From DAOPZC01 sp035353175 (GTDB taxonomy: Bacteria; Verrucomicrobiota; Kiritimatiellia; RFP12; UBA1067), in contig DAOPZC010000024.1 in the NCBI GenBank assembly GCA_035353175.1, positions 1-60,514 on the forward strand: a stretch of 60,514 bases of DNA. Reading direction: 5' to 3'. The translations under genes were made by a program, and so were the position numbers. Shown piece by piece: positions 52,711 through 60,514 of this stretch. Numbering within the stretch: the stretch's first letter is position 1; each line of letters starts with the position of its first letter. The notes under the pieces were generated by a model. That model worked only from the letters and a program-made list of their open reading frames with translations. It was not told the DNA's origin and did not search any database.

Positions 52711-53963
52711 ATTCCGTCCCGGACATACCGACCGAGTATCGCGTTCTGATCGCCTGCCTCCGCAGTGCGTTCACCGGAACGCCGCCAGACGGCACGCCGG
52801 CATCCGCCGACTGGACCGTTTTCTTTCGGCAGGCGAGGGAACACGGCGTAGACACATATCTCTATCCCTGGCTCGCCACCCGCATTCCGACGCTCTTCTC
52901 GGGCCGCGCCGACACCTGCGACCCGGCCCCTCCCGCATGGAGAACCCGCTTCCTCGAAGCCCTGCCCCACGCGTCTCAGCGCCGGCGGCAACTCTCCGAT
53001 ATCCTTAAGGCTTTCGCGGATGCCCGACTCGATGTGATCGTGCTGAAAGGCGCATGGCTCAGTGAAACCGTCTACGACGATCCGGCCCAGCGCACGATGA
53101 GCGACATCGATCTGCTCGTCCGCGCGGACGCCCGCGACGCGTGCCACGCCGTCCTGCTGGGTCTCGGATACGCCGCCCGCTCCGACACGCTGCACAGCCG
53201 CTTCGCGTATGACCAGACATACGACCATCCGGAACACCGCGACTTCCTCGAGCTGCATTGGCACGTGGCGTCCGACATGGACAGCGGCGCGCCGGCCCCG
53301 GACATCGCAGCGATCTGGCGGCACACATCCTCCGCCGTCTTTTGCGGCCATCCCGTACGGAGCCTTTCGCCCGAAGACCAGCTCGCGCATCTGGTCCAAC
53401 ACATGCTGCACCACCTCTTCGCCGCCCCCCTCCGCGTCTACGTGGACATCGCCCTGCTTGTCAGAAAATACGGCGACCGCCTCACGCCCGCGGCGATCGA
53501 AGCCGCGGGAGCGCGGTGGCGGACGGGCCGCGCCATTCCCTTCGTTCTCCGGCTGGCCAGCGAACTGCTGGCCTTCACGCTGCCGTCCGCCTTGCGCGTT
53601 TACGCCCAGGAGCCGGATGCGGTGCGCCGCTCGCAGGCATTGCAGGCGCTGTTCCACCTTCCGGAAGCGCATGAGCGCAGCGGAGAGGTCACGCTCTTGC
53701 GTTTCAAAGAGGCCTCCTCGCTGGGACGCCTGCGGCTGGTGCTGGCCCGGATCTTTATGCCGCGCACGTTTCTGTCCCTGCACTATCCGTGCGCACGGCG
53801 CACCTGCGGCCTCCCGCTGGCATGGTTCCGACGGGCCTGCGACCTTCGCCGACACAACCGCGCGAAAATAAAAGCGCTGCTCACCCCTGGTTCAGCGGAG
53901 GAGCAGCGCCTCAAGGACGCGGCTTTGCGCGCGGACCTGACGGCTTGGCTGTTACACGGATAG
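52707..53963 (+). CDS. Nucleotidyltransferase family protein (NTP_transf_5 type)
   Basis: 418 residues. The nucleotidyltransferase core is VIVLKGAWLSETVYDDP near 112 followed by RTMSDIDLLV near 132, where the paired Asp residues bind metal. LELHWHV near 182 and the block SPEDQLAHLVQHMLHHLF near 226 are typical of this poorly characterised family, often linked with exopolysaccharide or peptide-modifying loci. The substrate is unknown. The start codon overlaps the thiE stop (ATGA), so the two are translationally coupled, though no biochemical link is evident. Confidence 0.8.
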   Translation: MNSVPDIPTEYRVLIACLRSAFTGTPPDGTPASADWTVFFRQAREHGVDTYLYPWLATRIPTLFSGRADTCDPAPPAWRTRFLEALPHASQRRRQLSDILKAFADARLDVIVLKGAWLSETVYDDPAQRTMSDIDLLVRADARDACHAVLLGLGYAARSDTLHSRFAYDQTYDHPEHRDFLELHWHVASDMDSGAPAPDIAAIWRHTSSAVFCGHPVRSLSPEDQLAHLVQHMLHHLFAAPLRVYVDIALLVRKYGDRLTPAAIEAAGARWRTGRAIPFVLRLASELLAFTLPSALRVYAQEPDAVRRSQALQALFHLPEAHERSGEVTLLRFKEASSLGRLRLVLARIFMPRTFLSLHYPCARRTCGLPLAWFRRACDLRRHNRAKIKALLTPGSAEEQRLKDAALRADLTAWLLHG

Positions 53964-53993
53964 TCCAAGCCCATCACAATCCGCGATGGTCAT

Positions 53994-54917
53994 TCACGGC
54001 AACGCCGCCCCCGCTTTCACGATGCCTTGCGCCGCGATCCGTTTCGCAAAGGCCTGGTACTCGTCGTCGCGCAACGGGGCGTAGGGATAACGGTATGCGC
54101 CGCAGTCCAGCCCGATGTACTTCATGAAGGCCTTGCGGTACGACCAGTTCTCATGCTCGATCATCAGCGACACCACGCGGTTCGCCTCGTCCTGTATCGG
54201 CGCGGCCTCGTCGAAACGCCCCTGCTCCGCCAGCGCGCAGATCTTGGCGAAATGAGCGGGAATGATGTTGTAGGTGGTGCCGATGCCGCCGGAGAAAACA
54301 TTGCCCAATGCCAAGCCGCACAGCAACTGCTCGTCACATCCCGCAAAGAAAATCACCTCTTTGTCGATCAGGCGTTTCAAAATCTGCGCGCTGTAATAAT
54401 CCCGGCCCGTATACTTGATTCCCTTGATGTTCTTGAGCTCAAAAAAACGCACGTCGCGCTCGGGAACCAGCGCCTGCCCGATCGAATACACCATGAACGG
54501 CAAGTCCGTGGCCTCGGCAATGCGCTTGTAGTGACGGTACGCGCCCTCAAACGACTGCCCGAAATAGACAGGGCCCACCGACGAGACCCAGTCGGCGCCG
54601 CTCTTTGCCGCATGCCGCGCCAGCGTCACCGCGTCGTCGGTCGCCAGGCAGCCCACATGCACAATCACCTTTCCGCGGCCGCGATTGACCTTCACAACGG
54701 TTTCGACCACCAACTTGCGTTCCGCCTCGCTCAGCAGAAAACCCTCGCCCGTCGACCCCGTCAGGTAGAAACCGCGAAGACCTTGCGCAAGATGGAACTC
54801 CACCATCCGCTCAATCATCTCGACGTTGATCCGATTGTCATCCGTGAAGGGCGTGAACAGTGCCGTATACGCGCCCTTCATGCCCTGAAACTCACATCCG
54901 TTCAATTTGACACTCAT
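53994..54917 (-). CDS. nanA: N-acetylneuraminate lyase
   Basis: Class I aldolase cleaving N-acetylneuraminate to ManNAc and pyruvate. Family blocks: ALFTPFTDD, YLTGSTGEGFLLSEAERK, VYSIG (catalytic Tyr) and the Schiff-base Lys in IKGIKYTGRDYY near 165; GSTGEG and GIKYT favour NanA over DapA. Four nearby ATG codons exist (54926, 54923, 54917 and further); AAAGG lies nine bases before 54917, so that one is chosen, giving 307 residues. It is 25 bases downstream of the kelch-symporter gene and co-transcribed with it. Confidence 0.92.
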   Translation of the reverse strand: MSVKLNGCEFQGMKGAYTALFTPFTDDNRINVEMIERMVEFHLAQGLRGFYLTGSTGEGFLLSEAERKLVVETVVKVNRGRGKVIVHVGCLATDDAVTLARHAAKSGADWVSSVGPVYFGQSFEGAYRHYKRIAEATDLPFMVYSIGQALVPERDVRFFELKNIKGIKYTGRDYYSAQILKRLIDKEVIFFAGCDEQLLCGLALGNVFSGGIGTTYNIIPAHFAKICALAEQGRFDEAAPIQDEANRVVSLMIEHENWSYRKAFMKYIGLDCGAYRYPYAPLRDDEYQAFAKRIAAQGIVKAGAALP

Positions 54918-54942
54918 GTTCATCATCCTTTCGTTGCAACCG

Positions 54943-57621
54943 TTACTCCTCCCGCTCCGACCAGCAGAGCCCCTTCAGATTCTTGCGGTCGTTGGGAAAA
55001 ATCAGACTCGTTATCAAAGCCACCGCCAGACAGGTCACCATGCCGATGGCCCCGAAGAGCAGCAGGTGCGGCTTCCACGGCAAATCGAGCTGGTCAAGTC
55101 CGATGCAGACCACGTAATTCGCGACCAGCCCCGCGATGGCCCCCGTACCGTTCACGCGCTTCATGAAAATGCCCATGAAAAAAAGGCACGCCAGCCCGGC
55201 GGTCAACACACCGAGAAAACGCTGGAACTGGTCGTACATCGAATAAACCTGCATGTTTGCCAGAACCAGAGCGAAACCGCCCCCCATGACACCCGACAGG
55301 ATCGTCACGATCTGCCCGCAGCGCATTTTCTTTTTCTCGTTCACGTTTTTAAACAGCCGCGCGTAAAAGTCCGTTGTCACCGCCGTGGCCGACGAGTTGA
55401 GATTCGAGGACAGCGTGGACATCGTGGCCGCCGCAACCGCCGCGAGGATCAGCCCCGAAATCCCGACGGGCATTCCGGTCGCGATATAAATCGGGAAAAC
55501 CGAATCGTTCTTCGGCATCGTCACGTCGAGCATTTCGGGATTCGAATAGTAGTATGTGAAGAGCGCCGCCCCGATCAGGAAAAAGATGCCGCAGTTGATG
55601 TAGGACAGCACGCCGTTGAACAGAATGCTCTTCGCGGCGCCCTTTTCGTCCTTCGTCGTCATGTACCGCTGCACCACGCACTGGTCACTGGTGTAGGACG
55701 AGAGGTTCGCGACAAGCCCGCCGACCAGAACCACCCAGAAGACCGGCTCTTTGAAATCGAACGTGAAGTCCAGCAGGCGGAACTTTCCGGCTTGCCGGCC
55801 GATCTCGATGAACCCCGCGAGCCCGCCGTCCGTTCCGGCGATGAGCAGTACGACGATCAGAAAAGTGCCGCCGATCATGATGACGCTCTGGATCACATCG
55901 CTCCAGATCACCGCCTCGATACCTCCCAGCGCGCAGTAGAGAATGGTGATCGCCGTCACCGCCACAATCGCCACGTTCACGTCGATGTCGATCACCGCCG
56001 ACAGCGCGATGGCCGGCAGGTAGGTCACGATCGCCGTCCGCGTGACCATGAAGAGCGTGAACGCGCCGCTCGCAAAGAGGCGGCACGCGAGGTTGAAGCG
56101 GGTCTCCAGATACTCGTACGCGCTGACCAGGTTCAGCCTTCTGAAAAATGGCAAGTAGTACCGCACCACCAGCGGCGCCAGCACGACGATGCCGATCGCG
56201 ATCACATAGTAGCGCATATCCGAGACATAGCTGATGGCCGGCACGGAAATGAAGGTGATCGAGCTGAACATCGTCGCGTAAATGCTGATGCTCACCGCCC
56301 ACCACGGCAGACGTCCGCCGCCCCTGAAATAGTCGTCCGAGCTCTTGTTGCGCCGCATGAAATAGAAGCCCAGAAAAGCCATGCCCACGAAGTACAGGAT
56401 GATCACGGCGGCATTCACGGGATGGAACGACTTGCCCCGGAAAAACGTGCCGACCGCACACGCCGGCGTGCGCACACCCGGCCCGATCTCGCCGCTCGCC
56501 ACGAGAACCGTCCCGTCCGGCTGCCGCACGACCGCCGCACCGCAGCGCGGCGCGAACGGCAGCTCGCCGAGCTCGAACCAGCGGTCCGTCACCGTGTGAT
56601 AAGCCAACACCCGCCTGCTGAACTTGAACGCTTCAGACGGACGCCGGAAATATTCGCTGCGAAAAGCGGCCAGCGCGCTACCGGTCAGGCCGGAGTTCTT
56701 GCGGATCTGGTCGTTCCAGACCTCGCGGTTAGAACCGCCGAAAAAGAGGATGTGCTGATCACCCGTCGCGAGCGCGGCCGCTCCGATCATCGGCCATACC
56801 GTGTCGCCGCCTTTGACTTTCGCGGGCGACACCGGCAGCCACTTGCCGTGCGGCCCCTGCGCCAGATCGTAGTAATAACCGTCCTCCAGCGCCGTCTGCA
56901 AACCGTCCTCCCGTGAGGCCATGCCGCCGATAACGAACAGGGCGGTCCGCTGTCGAGAGGTGTTTTGGATGGCCGCCACAGGCTGCTCGCGCTTCACGGG
57001 CAGCGTTGGCAGCGGCCGCCACGTCATGCCGGCGCCGGCCGCGAGATCGATCATCCAGACGTCCGACTCGGCGGGCTTTCCGCGCCACCCGCCCGCCACG
57101 TAGACGCAACTGCCCCGGGCTGCCGCCGCCGCCATCTTCACCGGATAAGGAAAGTCCGGCAGCGGCACAAACGCCACCTTCCGCGACAGCGCATCCCACA
57201 ACATGAGAAACGCCTTGGCCGTGACAGACTCGCCGGACGGGCCTTCCGCGCCGCCGACACACACGACCCCTCGGGGCGTCGAAACCGAAACGCCCTCGCC
57301 CATCGGCGACGGTAATTCGCCGACCACATTCCAAACGTTGGTTCCGACCGGCAAGCCGTACACCGTCGCGTGATACCGCTTCTGGCCGCCTTCCGCCAGC
57401 GGCGCGGCGGGGAAGTTCGCGCCCCCCGCCAGCAGCACCATGCCGTTGTGCTCCCCGCAATAGGGCCGGGCGACTCCCGGGTTGGCACAGCCGTCCGCCA
57501 ACGGCGGCAAGCGGAAAGACTCCGACCATTTCAGGTCCACATTGGCTTTCGCGGTCAGCGCGCACAGAACCGCCGCAAGCCCCGCCAACGCCCGCAGACG
57601 CGCGAAATTGATTTTCATCAT
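54943..57621 (-). CDS. Fusion of kelch mutarotase (NanM-like) and sodium:solute symporter (sialic acid transporter)
   Basis: 892 residues; signal peptide ALAGLAAVLCALTAKA. Residues about 30-390 are a kelch beta-propeller of the cyclically permuted mutarotase type (PPLADGCANPGVA, VLLAGGANFPAAPLAEGG, CVYVAGGWRGK, HILFFGGSNREVWND), like periplasmic N-acetylneuraminate epimerase NanM. Residues about 405-885 are an SSS-family Na+ symporter with about 13 membrane helices (GRLPWWAVSISIYATMFSS, AATMSTLSSNLNSSATAV near the sodium-site region). The propeller would sit in the periplasm and deliver the proper sialic acid anomer to the channel. Two tandem ATGs occur (57621, 57618). It heads the operon with nanA. 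Confidence 0.88.
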   Translation of the reverse strand: MMKINFARLRALAGLAAVLCALTAKANVDLKWSESFRLPPLADGCANPGVARPYCGEHNGMVLLAGGANFPAAPLAEGGQKRYHATVYGLPVGTNVWNVVGELPSPMGEGVSVSTPRGVVCVGGAEGPSGESVTAKAFLMLWDALSRKVAFVPLPDFPYPVKMAAAAARGSCVYVAGGWRGKPAESDVWMIDLAAGAGMTWRPLPTLPVKREQPVAAIQNTSRQRTALFVIGGMASREDGLQTALEDGYYYDLAQGPHGKWLPVSPAKVKGGDTVWPMIGAAALATGDQHILFFGGSNREVWNDQIRKNSGLTGSALAAFRSEYFRRPSEAFKFSRRVLAYHTVTDRWFELGELPFAPRCGAAVVRQPDGTVLVASGEIGPGVRTPACAVGTFFRGKSFHPVNAAVIILYFVGMAFLGFYFMRRNKSSDDYFRGGGRLPWWAVSISIYATMFSSITFISVPAISYVSDMRYYVIAIGIVVLAPLVVRYYLPFFRRLNLVSAYEYLETRFNLACRLFASGAFTLFMVTRTAIVTYLPAIALSAVIDIDVNVAIVAVTAITILYCALGGIEAVIWSDVIQSVIMIGGTFLIVVLLIAGTDGGLAGFIEIGRQAGKFRLLDFTFDFKEPVFWVVLVGGLVANLSSYTSDQCVVQRYMTTKDEKGAAKSILFNGVLSYINCGIFFLIGAALFTYYYSNPEMLDVTMPKNDSVFPIYIATGMPVGISGLILAAVAAATMSTLSSNLNSSATAVTTDFYARLFKNVNEKKKMRCGQIVTILSGVMGGGFALVLANMQVYSMYDQFQRFLGVLTAGLACLFFMGIFMKRVNGTGAIAGLVANYVVCIGLDQLDLPWKPHLLLFGAIGMVTCLAVALITSLIFPNDRKNLKGLCWSEREE

Positions 57622-57734
57622 GCGTTAAGTTTATCAGCGCGGCTTCCGCGACGCGTTCAAAATATTGCAATTGTTTTTTCACATACATGAGCGCGCGGCA
57701 ATAAAATCAGGGGCGCGCCGTTTATGAAGGCCAC

Positions 57735-57751
57735 AGACCTGTATACGGTCT
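57735..57751 (+). promoter_or_regulatory. Small inverted repeat in the leader of the repeat protein gene
   Basis: AGACC (57735-57739) and GGTCT (57747-57751) flank TGTATAC, 23 bases before the ATG at 57775 and just before its strong ribosome site. It could be an operator or a 5' stem stabilising the mRNA. Weak evidence. Confidence 0.3.
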
Positions 57752-57774
57752 AAAAACGTAAGGAGGAAGGCAGT

Positions 57775-58236
57775 ATGAAGAACCCGATCATGTTGGTGTG
57801 CGCGATGATGTTGGCGATGGGCGTTTCGGTTTTGGCCGAGGAGAAAGCCGCTGTCGCAGGCGGCGAGCAAAAGCAGGTCCAGGCCGAGAAGAAACCGCAC
57901 GGCCCGAAGGATGAGGCCCGGATGGAGGCCATGATGACCAAGCAACTGGAAGCCATCAAGGCCAAAGACGAGGCCCTTTACAAGGAGCTCGTCGCACTGA
58001 GGGAAACAGACGTCAAGGCCTTCAGGGCCAAGATGCGCGAACTTGCCGACAACAACCTGCTGGAGCGCATCAAAGCGAAGGACGAAGCCCTTTACAAGGA
58101 ACTGGTCGCGCTGAAGGATAATGATCCCAAAGCCTTCAGAAAGAAGCTGCACGAAGTCGCCAAGCAGTACGGGCCGGCCAACGGCGGGCGCCAGGGCAAG
58201 AAGCAAGGCAAGGCCAAAGCCGCCGCCGAGAAATAA
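57775..58236 (+). CDS. Small exported Lys/Ala-rich protein with duplicated 38-residue repeat
   Basis: 153 residues behind a consensus AAGGAGG ribosome site. Signal peptide: MKNPIMLVCAMMLAMGVSVLA. The mature protein is charged and helical. A 38-residue unit is present twice, each starting IKAKDEALYKELVAL (DNA copies 57955-58000 and 58069-58114, about 80% identical) and ending with an AFR-K-L/M helix. The C-terminal 20 residues are rich in Gly, Lys and Ala. The strong ribosome site suggests high expression. No known family recognised; possibly a periplasmic structural or nucleic-acid/anion-binding protein. Confidence 0.75.
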   Translation: MKNPIMLVCAMMLAMGVSVLAEEKAAVAGGEQKQVQAEKKPHGPKDEARMEAMMTKQLEAIKAKDEALYKELVALRETDVKAFRAKMRELADNNLLERIKAKDEALYKELVALKDNDPKAFRKKLHEVAKQYGPANGGRQGKKQGKAKAAAEK

Positions 58237-58260
58237 CACCCTCGCGTTCAAACGCCTGTG

Positions 58261-58301
58261 GTTTACGCCCTGCAGTCCATCCGTGACGGCAGGGCGTAAA
58301 C
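58261..58301. terminator. Perfect 13-bp hairpin between convergent genes
   Basis: GTTTACGCCCTGC (58261-58273) and GCAGGGCGTAAAC (58289-58301) form a perfect 13-bp stem with a 15-base loop. It lies between the stop of the repeat protein and the stop of the convergent NAD synthetase, so it likely ends transcription from both sides. No T tract is present. Confidence 0.65.
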
Positions 58302-58311
58302 GTATGATTGC

Positions 58312-60132
58312 TTAGCGTACAGCGGCCTTCCGTCGGTCCTCCTCATACCGCGGCGAGAAAAAGACGGGCAGTTGGGCAGCCCCCAGGTCAAAACCATAAG
58401 TGCGGTTTTTAAGCGACAGGACGGGCGGTGCCTGCAAACGCTTGGCGCGCGCCAGCCCGTTGTAAAGCCGCCACATGTGCTCAAGGTCCCGGCAGAACGA
58501 CGTTGCGTCCGGAAAAAGCGCACGGACATCTCCCTCGTAGCCTGTCTCTTGGTTCACGGTCCCGGCGACATACCATGCCAGCACGTCCTCGGGGGCGGCA
58601 GGAACATCCCGTTCCGTCCACGCGGCGAAAAGTCGGTCATGCCACGGATAGATCAGCGGATCGCCCTTGCCTTCGTCCACATTCTGATCGGGGCTCAGTT
58701 CTGCGGAGGGTATGATGTCGATCGATCCCTGAGGGATCACCGCACGGCCGAACACCTCGCGGTTGTAACAGCGGGAGACCTCCCAGACTTCGACCTTCCA
58801 GAGGTCGGCCAGCGCCCCGAAAAAGCCCGCGATATCGCCGTACATGGTGCCGTACCCCACCGTACACTCGGACTTGTTGGCGTTGCAGGTGAAGACCCCG
58901 CCGAACGCGCTGCAGAGCGCGGAAAGCACGCGCCCCGAACGGTCGCGCGCCTGGACATTCTCTACGGCCAAAGGCGACAGCGCCAGCGTCAGTCCGCTGC
59001 CGCCGATACCGGGCCGCTCGCAGACAAGGCCGTTAATCTGCCTGCGCGTGTGCCCCACGCTCTCCTCGATCGGAACTTCCGTATAGTAGCAGCCCAGGTT
59101 GGACGCGAGCTGACGGGCCAGAGAGATCGTTGTCTGCGAGTTATGGCGGCTGGGCATATTCACCAAGAGCAGGTTTTCGGGGCCGGCCACGCGGCTGTAA
59201 AGCGCCGCCGTCAGCGAGGAGTCGACGCCCCCCGATGCGCCGATGACCACCCGCTTCAACCCGAGCCGGTCGAGCTGCTCGCGGCAGGCGGCCTCAAGCG
59301 CCTGAATCACCGCGCGCGGCGAGTCGGATGCCGGTTCTGCCGGAAGCGTTTGCGCATCCGGCAGGTCGACAATGGCCTCTTCAAAACGCGGGGCGCGGGC
59401 CGCGCCGCCGTCCGGCCTACGGAACCCCGTCCCGCCGGCCAGCACAAACAAGGTCTTGCCGGTGTCCACAACGCCCACCGCGCCGCACCGTGCGAAAGGC
59501 GCGTCTGCCGCAGGCCCCTCGGCCATGGTCAATGCCGGAACATTGCGCGCATACGGGAGCGTGTCGAGCCGCAACAAAAGATCCGCGCCGCGTTGCGCCA
59601 GCACCGCAAGCATGCCGGGATTCGCCTGGCCGAGCCAGGCGCCGACAGCCAGCTCCCGGAAAACGAACGGCGCGTAAAGCGAATCGGACGCGACCCGCTC
59701 CAGGCCCGCCACCGCGCCCGCGCAGAGGAAACCGCAAGCGCCGTCGAAACGGTTAGCCTCCGACAGCTGCTTGGGGATGAAGGGTATGGGCGACCCCGAC
59801 GGGACAACACGCCTGCCGTCCTCGGCGGCCGCTACCGCACCCACGGTGCGTCCGCGATACCGCACAGCCACGCCCAAAATCACGGCGATGCCTTGCGAAG
59901 CCGCCACGATCTGGTCGAGACACGCCTCGCACGTGCTCTGAAATGATGCGTTATTCCATTCAGGGGCGGTCAGCACGCCGGTCAGGGCGAGCTCCGGAAA
60001 AACCGCCAGCCGCACGCCGTCGGCGCGGGCCTTGGCGACAGATGCGAGGATGGCAGCCGTGTTGGCGACAGGATCGCCTTGTCGGATGCGCATCTGATGA
60101 AGTCGAACAAAGCGTCCTGTAAAACATTTCAT
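58312..60132 (-). CDS. nadE: NAD+ synthetase with degenerate N-terminal glutaminase domain
   Basis: 606 residues, the normal length of the glutamine-dependent form. The nitrilase-like N-domain (1-275) keeps the catalytic Glu (VFPELALTG near 47) and Lys (IPKQLSEANRF near 119). The segment that normally carries the catalytic Cys (GVEICED-like) reads AVGAWLGQANPG near 165, with no Cys. The synthetase domain (about 280-590) is intact: P-loop ASGGVDSS near 300, NMPSRHNSQTT, and NKSECTVGYGTMYGDIAG. It probably uses free ammonia to amidate deamido-NAD. No clear ribosome site precedes the ATG at 60132, but the beginning (RFVRLHQMRIRQGDP) aligns with the family start. Confidence 0.88.
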   Translation of the reverse strand: MKCFTGRFVRLHQMRIRQGDPVANTAAILASVAKARADGVRLAVFPELALTGVLTAPEWNNASFQSTCEACLDQIVAASQGIAVILGVAVRYRGRTVGAVAAAEDGRRVVPSGSPIPFIPKQLSEANRFDGACGFLCAGAVAGLERVASDSLYAPFVFRELAVGAWLGQANPGMLAVLAQRGADLLLRLDTLPYARNVPALTMAEGPAADAPFARCGAVGVVDTGKTLFVLAGGTGFRRPDGGAARAPRFEEAIVDLPDAQTLPAEPASDSPRAVIQALEAACREQLDRLGLKRVVIGASGGVDSSLTAALYSRVAGPENLLLVNMPSRHNSQTTISLARQLASNLGCYYTEVPIEESVGHTRRQINGLVCERPGIGGSGLTLALSPLAVENVQARDRSGRVLSALCSAFGGVFTCNANKSECTVGYGTMYGDIAGFFGALADLWKVEVWEVSRCYNREVFGRAVIPQGSIDIIPSAELSPDQNVDEGKGDPLIYPWHDRLFAAWTERDVPAAPEDVLAWYVAGTVNQETGYEGDVRALFPDATSFCRDLEHMWRLYNGLARAKRLQAPPVLSLKNRTYGFDLGAAQLPVFFSPRYEEDRRKAAVR

Positions 60133-60212
60133 TTTGATATGTTAGCACACTTCCGCGGAACGCATCCACTCTCCCGCCTTTTCGAATTTCCATCAAATTC
60201 ACTTTTTGCGCA

Positions 60213-60241
60213 TTGACAAGCCGGCGCCGATCGAGTAAATT
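60213..60241 (+). promoter_or_regulatory. Sigma-70 type promoter for tRNA-Asn
   Basis: TTGACA (60213-60218, consensus) and TAAATT (60236-60241) with a 17-base spacer. The expected start is near 60248, about 40 bases before the mature tRNA. Confidence 0.75.
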
Positions 60242-60288
60242 TTGCGCCACTTTTGTTCCACTGAGGAACATGCGAAGCAGACGATTTT

Positions 60289-60363
60289 TCCGGCGTAGCG
60301 CAGTGGTAGCGCAGTTGGCTGTTAACCAATTGGTCGCAGGTTCGAATCCTGCCGCCGGAGCCA
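60289..60363 (+). tRNA. tRNA-Asn (anticodon GTT)
   Basis: Cloverleaf read by eye. The acceptor stem TCCGGCG (60289-60295) pairs with CGCCGGA (60353-60359), discriminator G, and the CCA end is encoded (60361-60363). The anticodon stem GTTGG/CCAAT encloses the loop CTGTTAA with anticodon GTT at 60321-60323. The T-loop TTCGAAT is present. The length of 75 bases is normal. Confidence 0.97.
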
Positions 60364-60368
60364 CTTTT

Positions 60369-60417
60369 AACCCCGTTTTTGTTGGAAACCACCAATAAAA
60401 GCGGGGTTTTTATTTTC
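60369..60417 (+). terminator. Rho-independent terminator after tRNA-Asn
   Basis: A long hairpin: AACCCCG (60369-60375) pairs with CGGGGTT (60402-60408), extended inward by a T/A stretch and by GTTGG with CCAAT around a small loop. It is followed by TTTATTTT. Six bases after the tRNA end. Confidence 0.85.
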
Positions 60418-60514
60418 TACGCGTGAACGCCCCTTTTTCGTGAAACACTTTGAAAAACACTGAGATGCTTGGGCACTTGACTCCTACGATCTGAGTTGCA
60501 CAAGCGACACATGG
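60418..60514. other. Window end, no gene seen
   Basis: 97 bases after the terminator with no recognisable gene start, hairpin or RNA feature before the window ends. Confidence 0.5.

Noticed and set aside
54907..56916. 669-codon forward open frame
   Set aside because: Antisense to the symporter part of the fusion; charged, Asp/Arg/His-rich translation with no fold.
1..60514. CRISPR arrays, insertion sequences, integrases or prophage genes
   Set aside because: No regularly spaced repeats and no transposase, integrase or phage structural proteins were found by reading; only the short repeat pair around GH27 hints at mobility.

Overview
The window is GC-rich, gene-dense bacterial chromosome. 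The gene content points to the PVC group, most likely Kiritimatiellota, Lentisphaerota or another Verrucomicrobiota-like lineage. The clues are diaminopimelate made through DapL, Tat-exported Gfo/Idh/MocA oxidoreductases beside a DUF1080 (3-keto-disaccharide hydrolase) protein, XylR-type AraC regulators, LamG/strand-repeat and InlB-repeat surface proteins, a kelch-mutarotase fused to a sodium:solute symporter, and many secreted glycoside hydrolases. Lipid A acylation and a lipoprotein-type superoxide dismutase indicate a Gram-negative envelope. The lineage is inferred from gene content; no rRNA is present to confirm it.

Layout. 1-3.9 kb: a forward housekeeping run (rarA 3' end, nagA, lipid A acyltransferase, dapL) closed by a hairpin terminator. 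4-9.4 kb: a reverse pair (Gfo/Idh oxidoreductase, then HEAT-DUF1080 protein) divergent from a XylR-like regulator, with a repeated operator-like motif between them. 9.5-13.1 kb: forward orphan peptide-type solute-binding protein, DnaQ-like exonuclease, zinc-ribbon membrane protein and acyl carrier protein. 13.1-20.6 kb: reverse sensor kinase and a 1976-residue alpha-2-macroglobulin. 20.7-28.6 kb: a clan GH-A-like hydrolase, a GH123/DUF4091-like hydrolase, an Asp-box sialidase and a divergent AraC regulator with a perfect 14-bp palindrome. 28.7-35.8 kb: a reverse lipoprotein superoxide dismutase, then the operon rpe-lepA-(GH78 rhamnosidase)-lepB with a good promoter. 35.9-44.8 kb: a reverse cluster of secreted carbohydrate-active proteins (GH27 alpha-galactosidase, a basic-secretory-protein remnant, a LamG strand-repeat protein, a beta-helix protein, GH39). 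45.3-51 kb: a 1879-residue surface protein behind a promoter whose spacer holds eight C residues. 51.1-54 kb: a membrane-anchored secreted protein with a ferredoxin remnant, thiE and a nucleotidyltransferase. 54-57.6 kb: nanA and a NanM-like/NanT-like fusion. 57.8-60.5 kb: a small repeat protein, an atypical nadE, and tRNA-Asn with clear promoter and terminator.

How it fits together. Sialidase, GH123-like hydrolase, kelch epimerase/symporter fusion, NanA and NagA form most of a route for harvesting sialic acid and amino sugars, although the genes lie in three separate places. A second theme is plant- or microbial-type glycans (rhamnosidase, alpha-galactosidase, GH39, beta-helix protein). The DUF1080/Gfo-Idh pair suggests glycoside cleavage through 3-keto sugars in the periplasm. 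Most predicted hydrolases carry signal peptides, so degradation probably starts outside the cytoplasm. No CRISPR array, integrase, transposase or prophage was seen.
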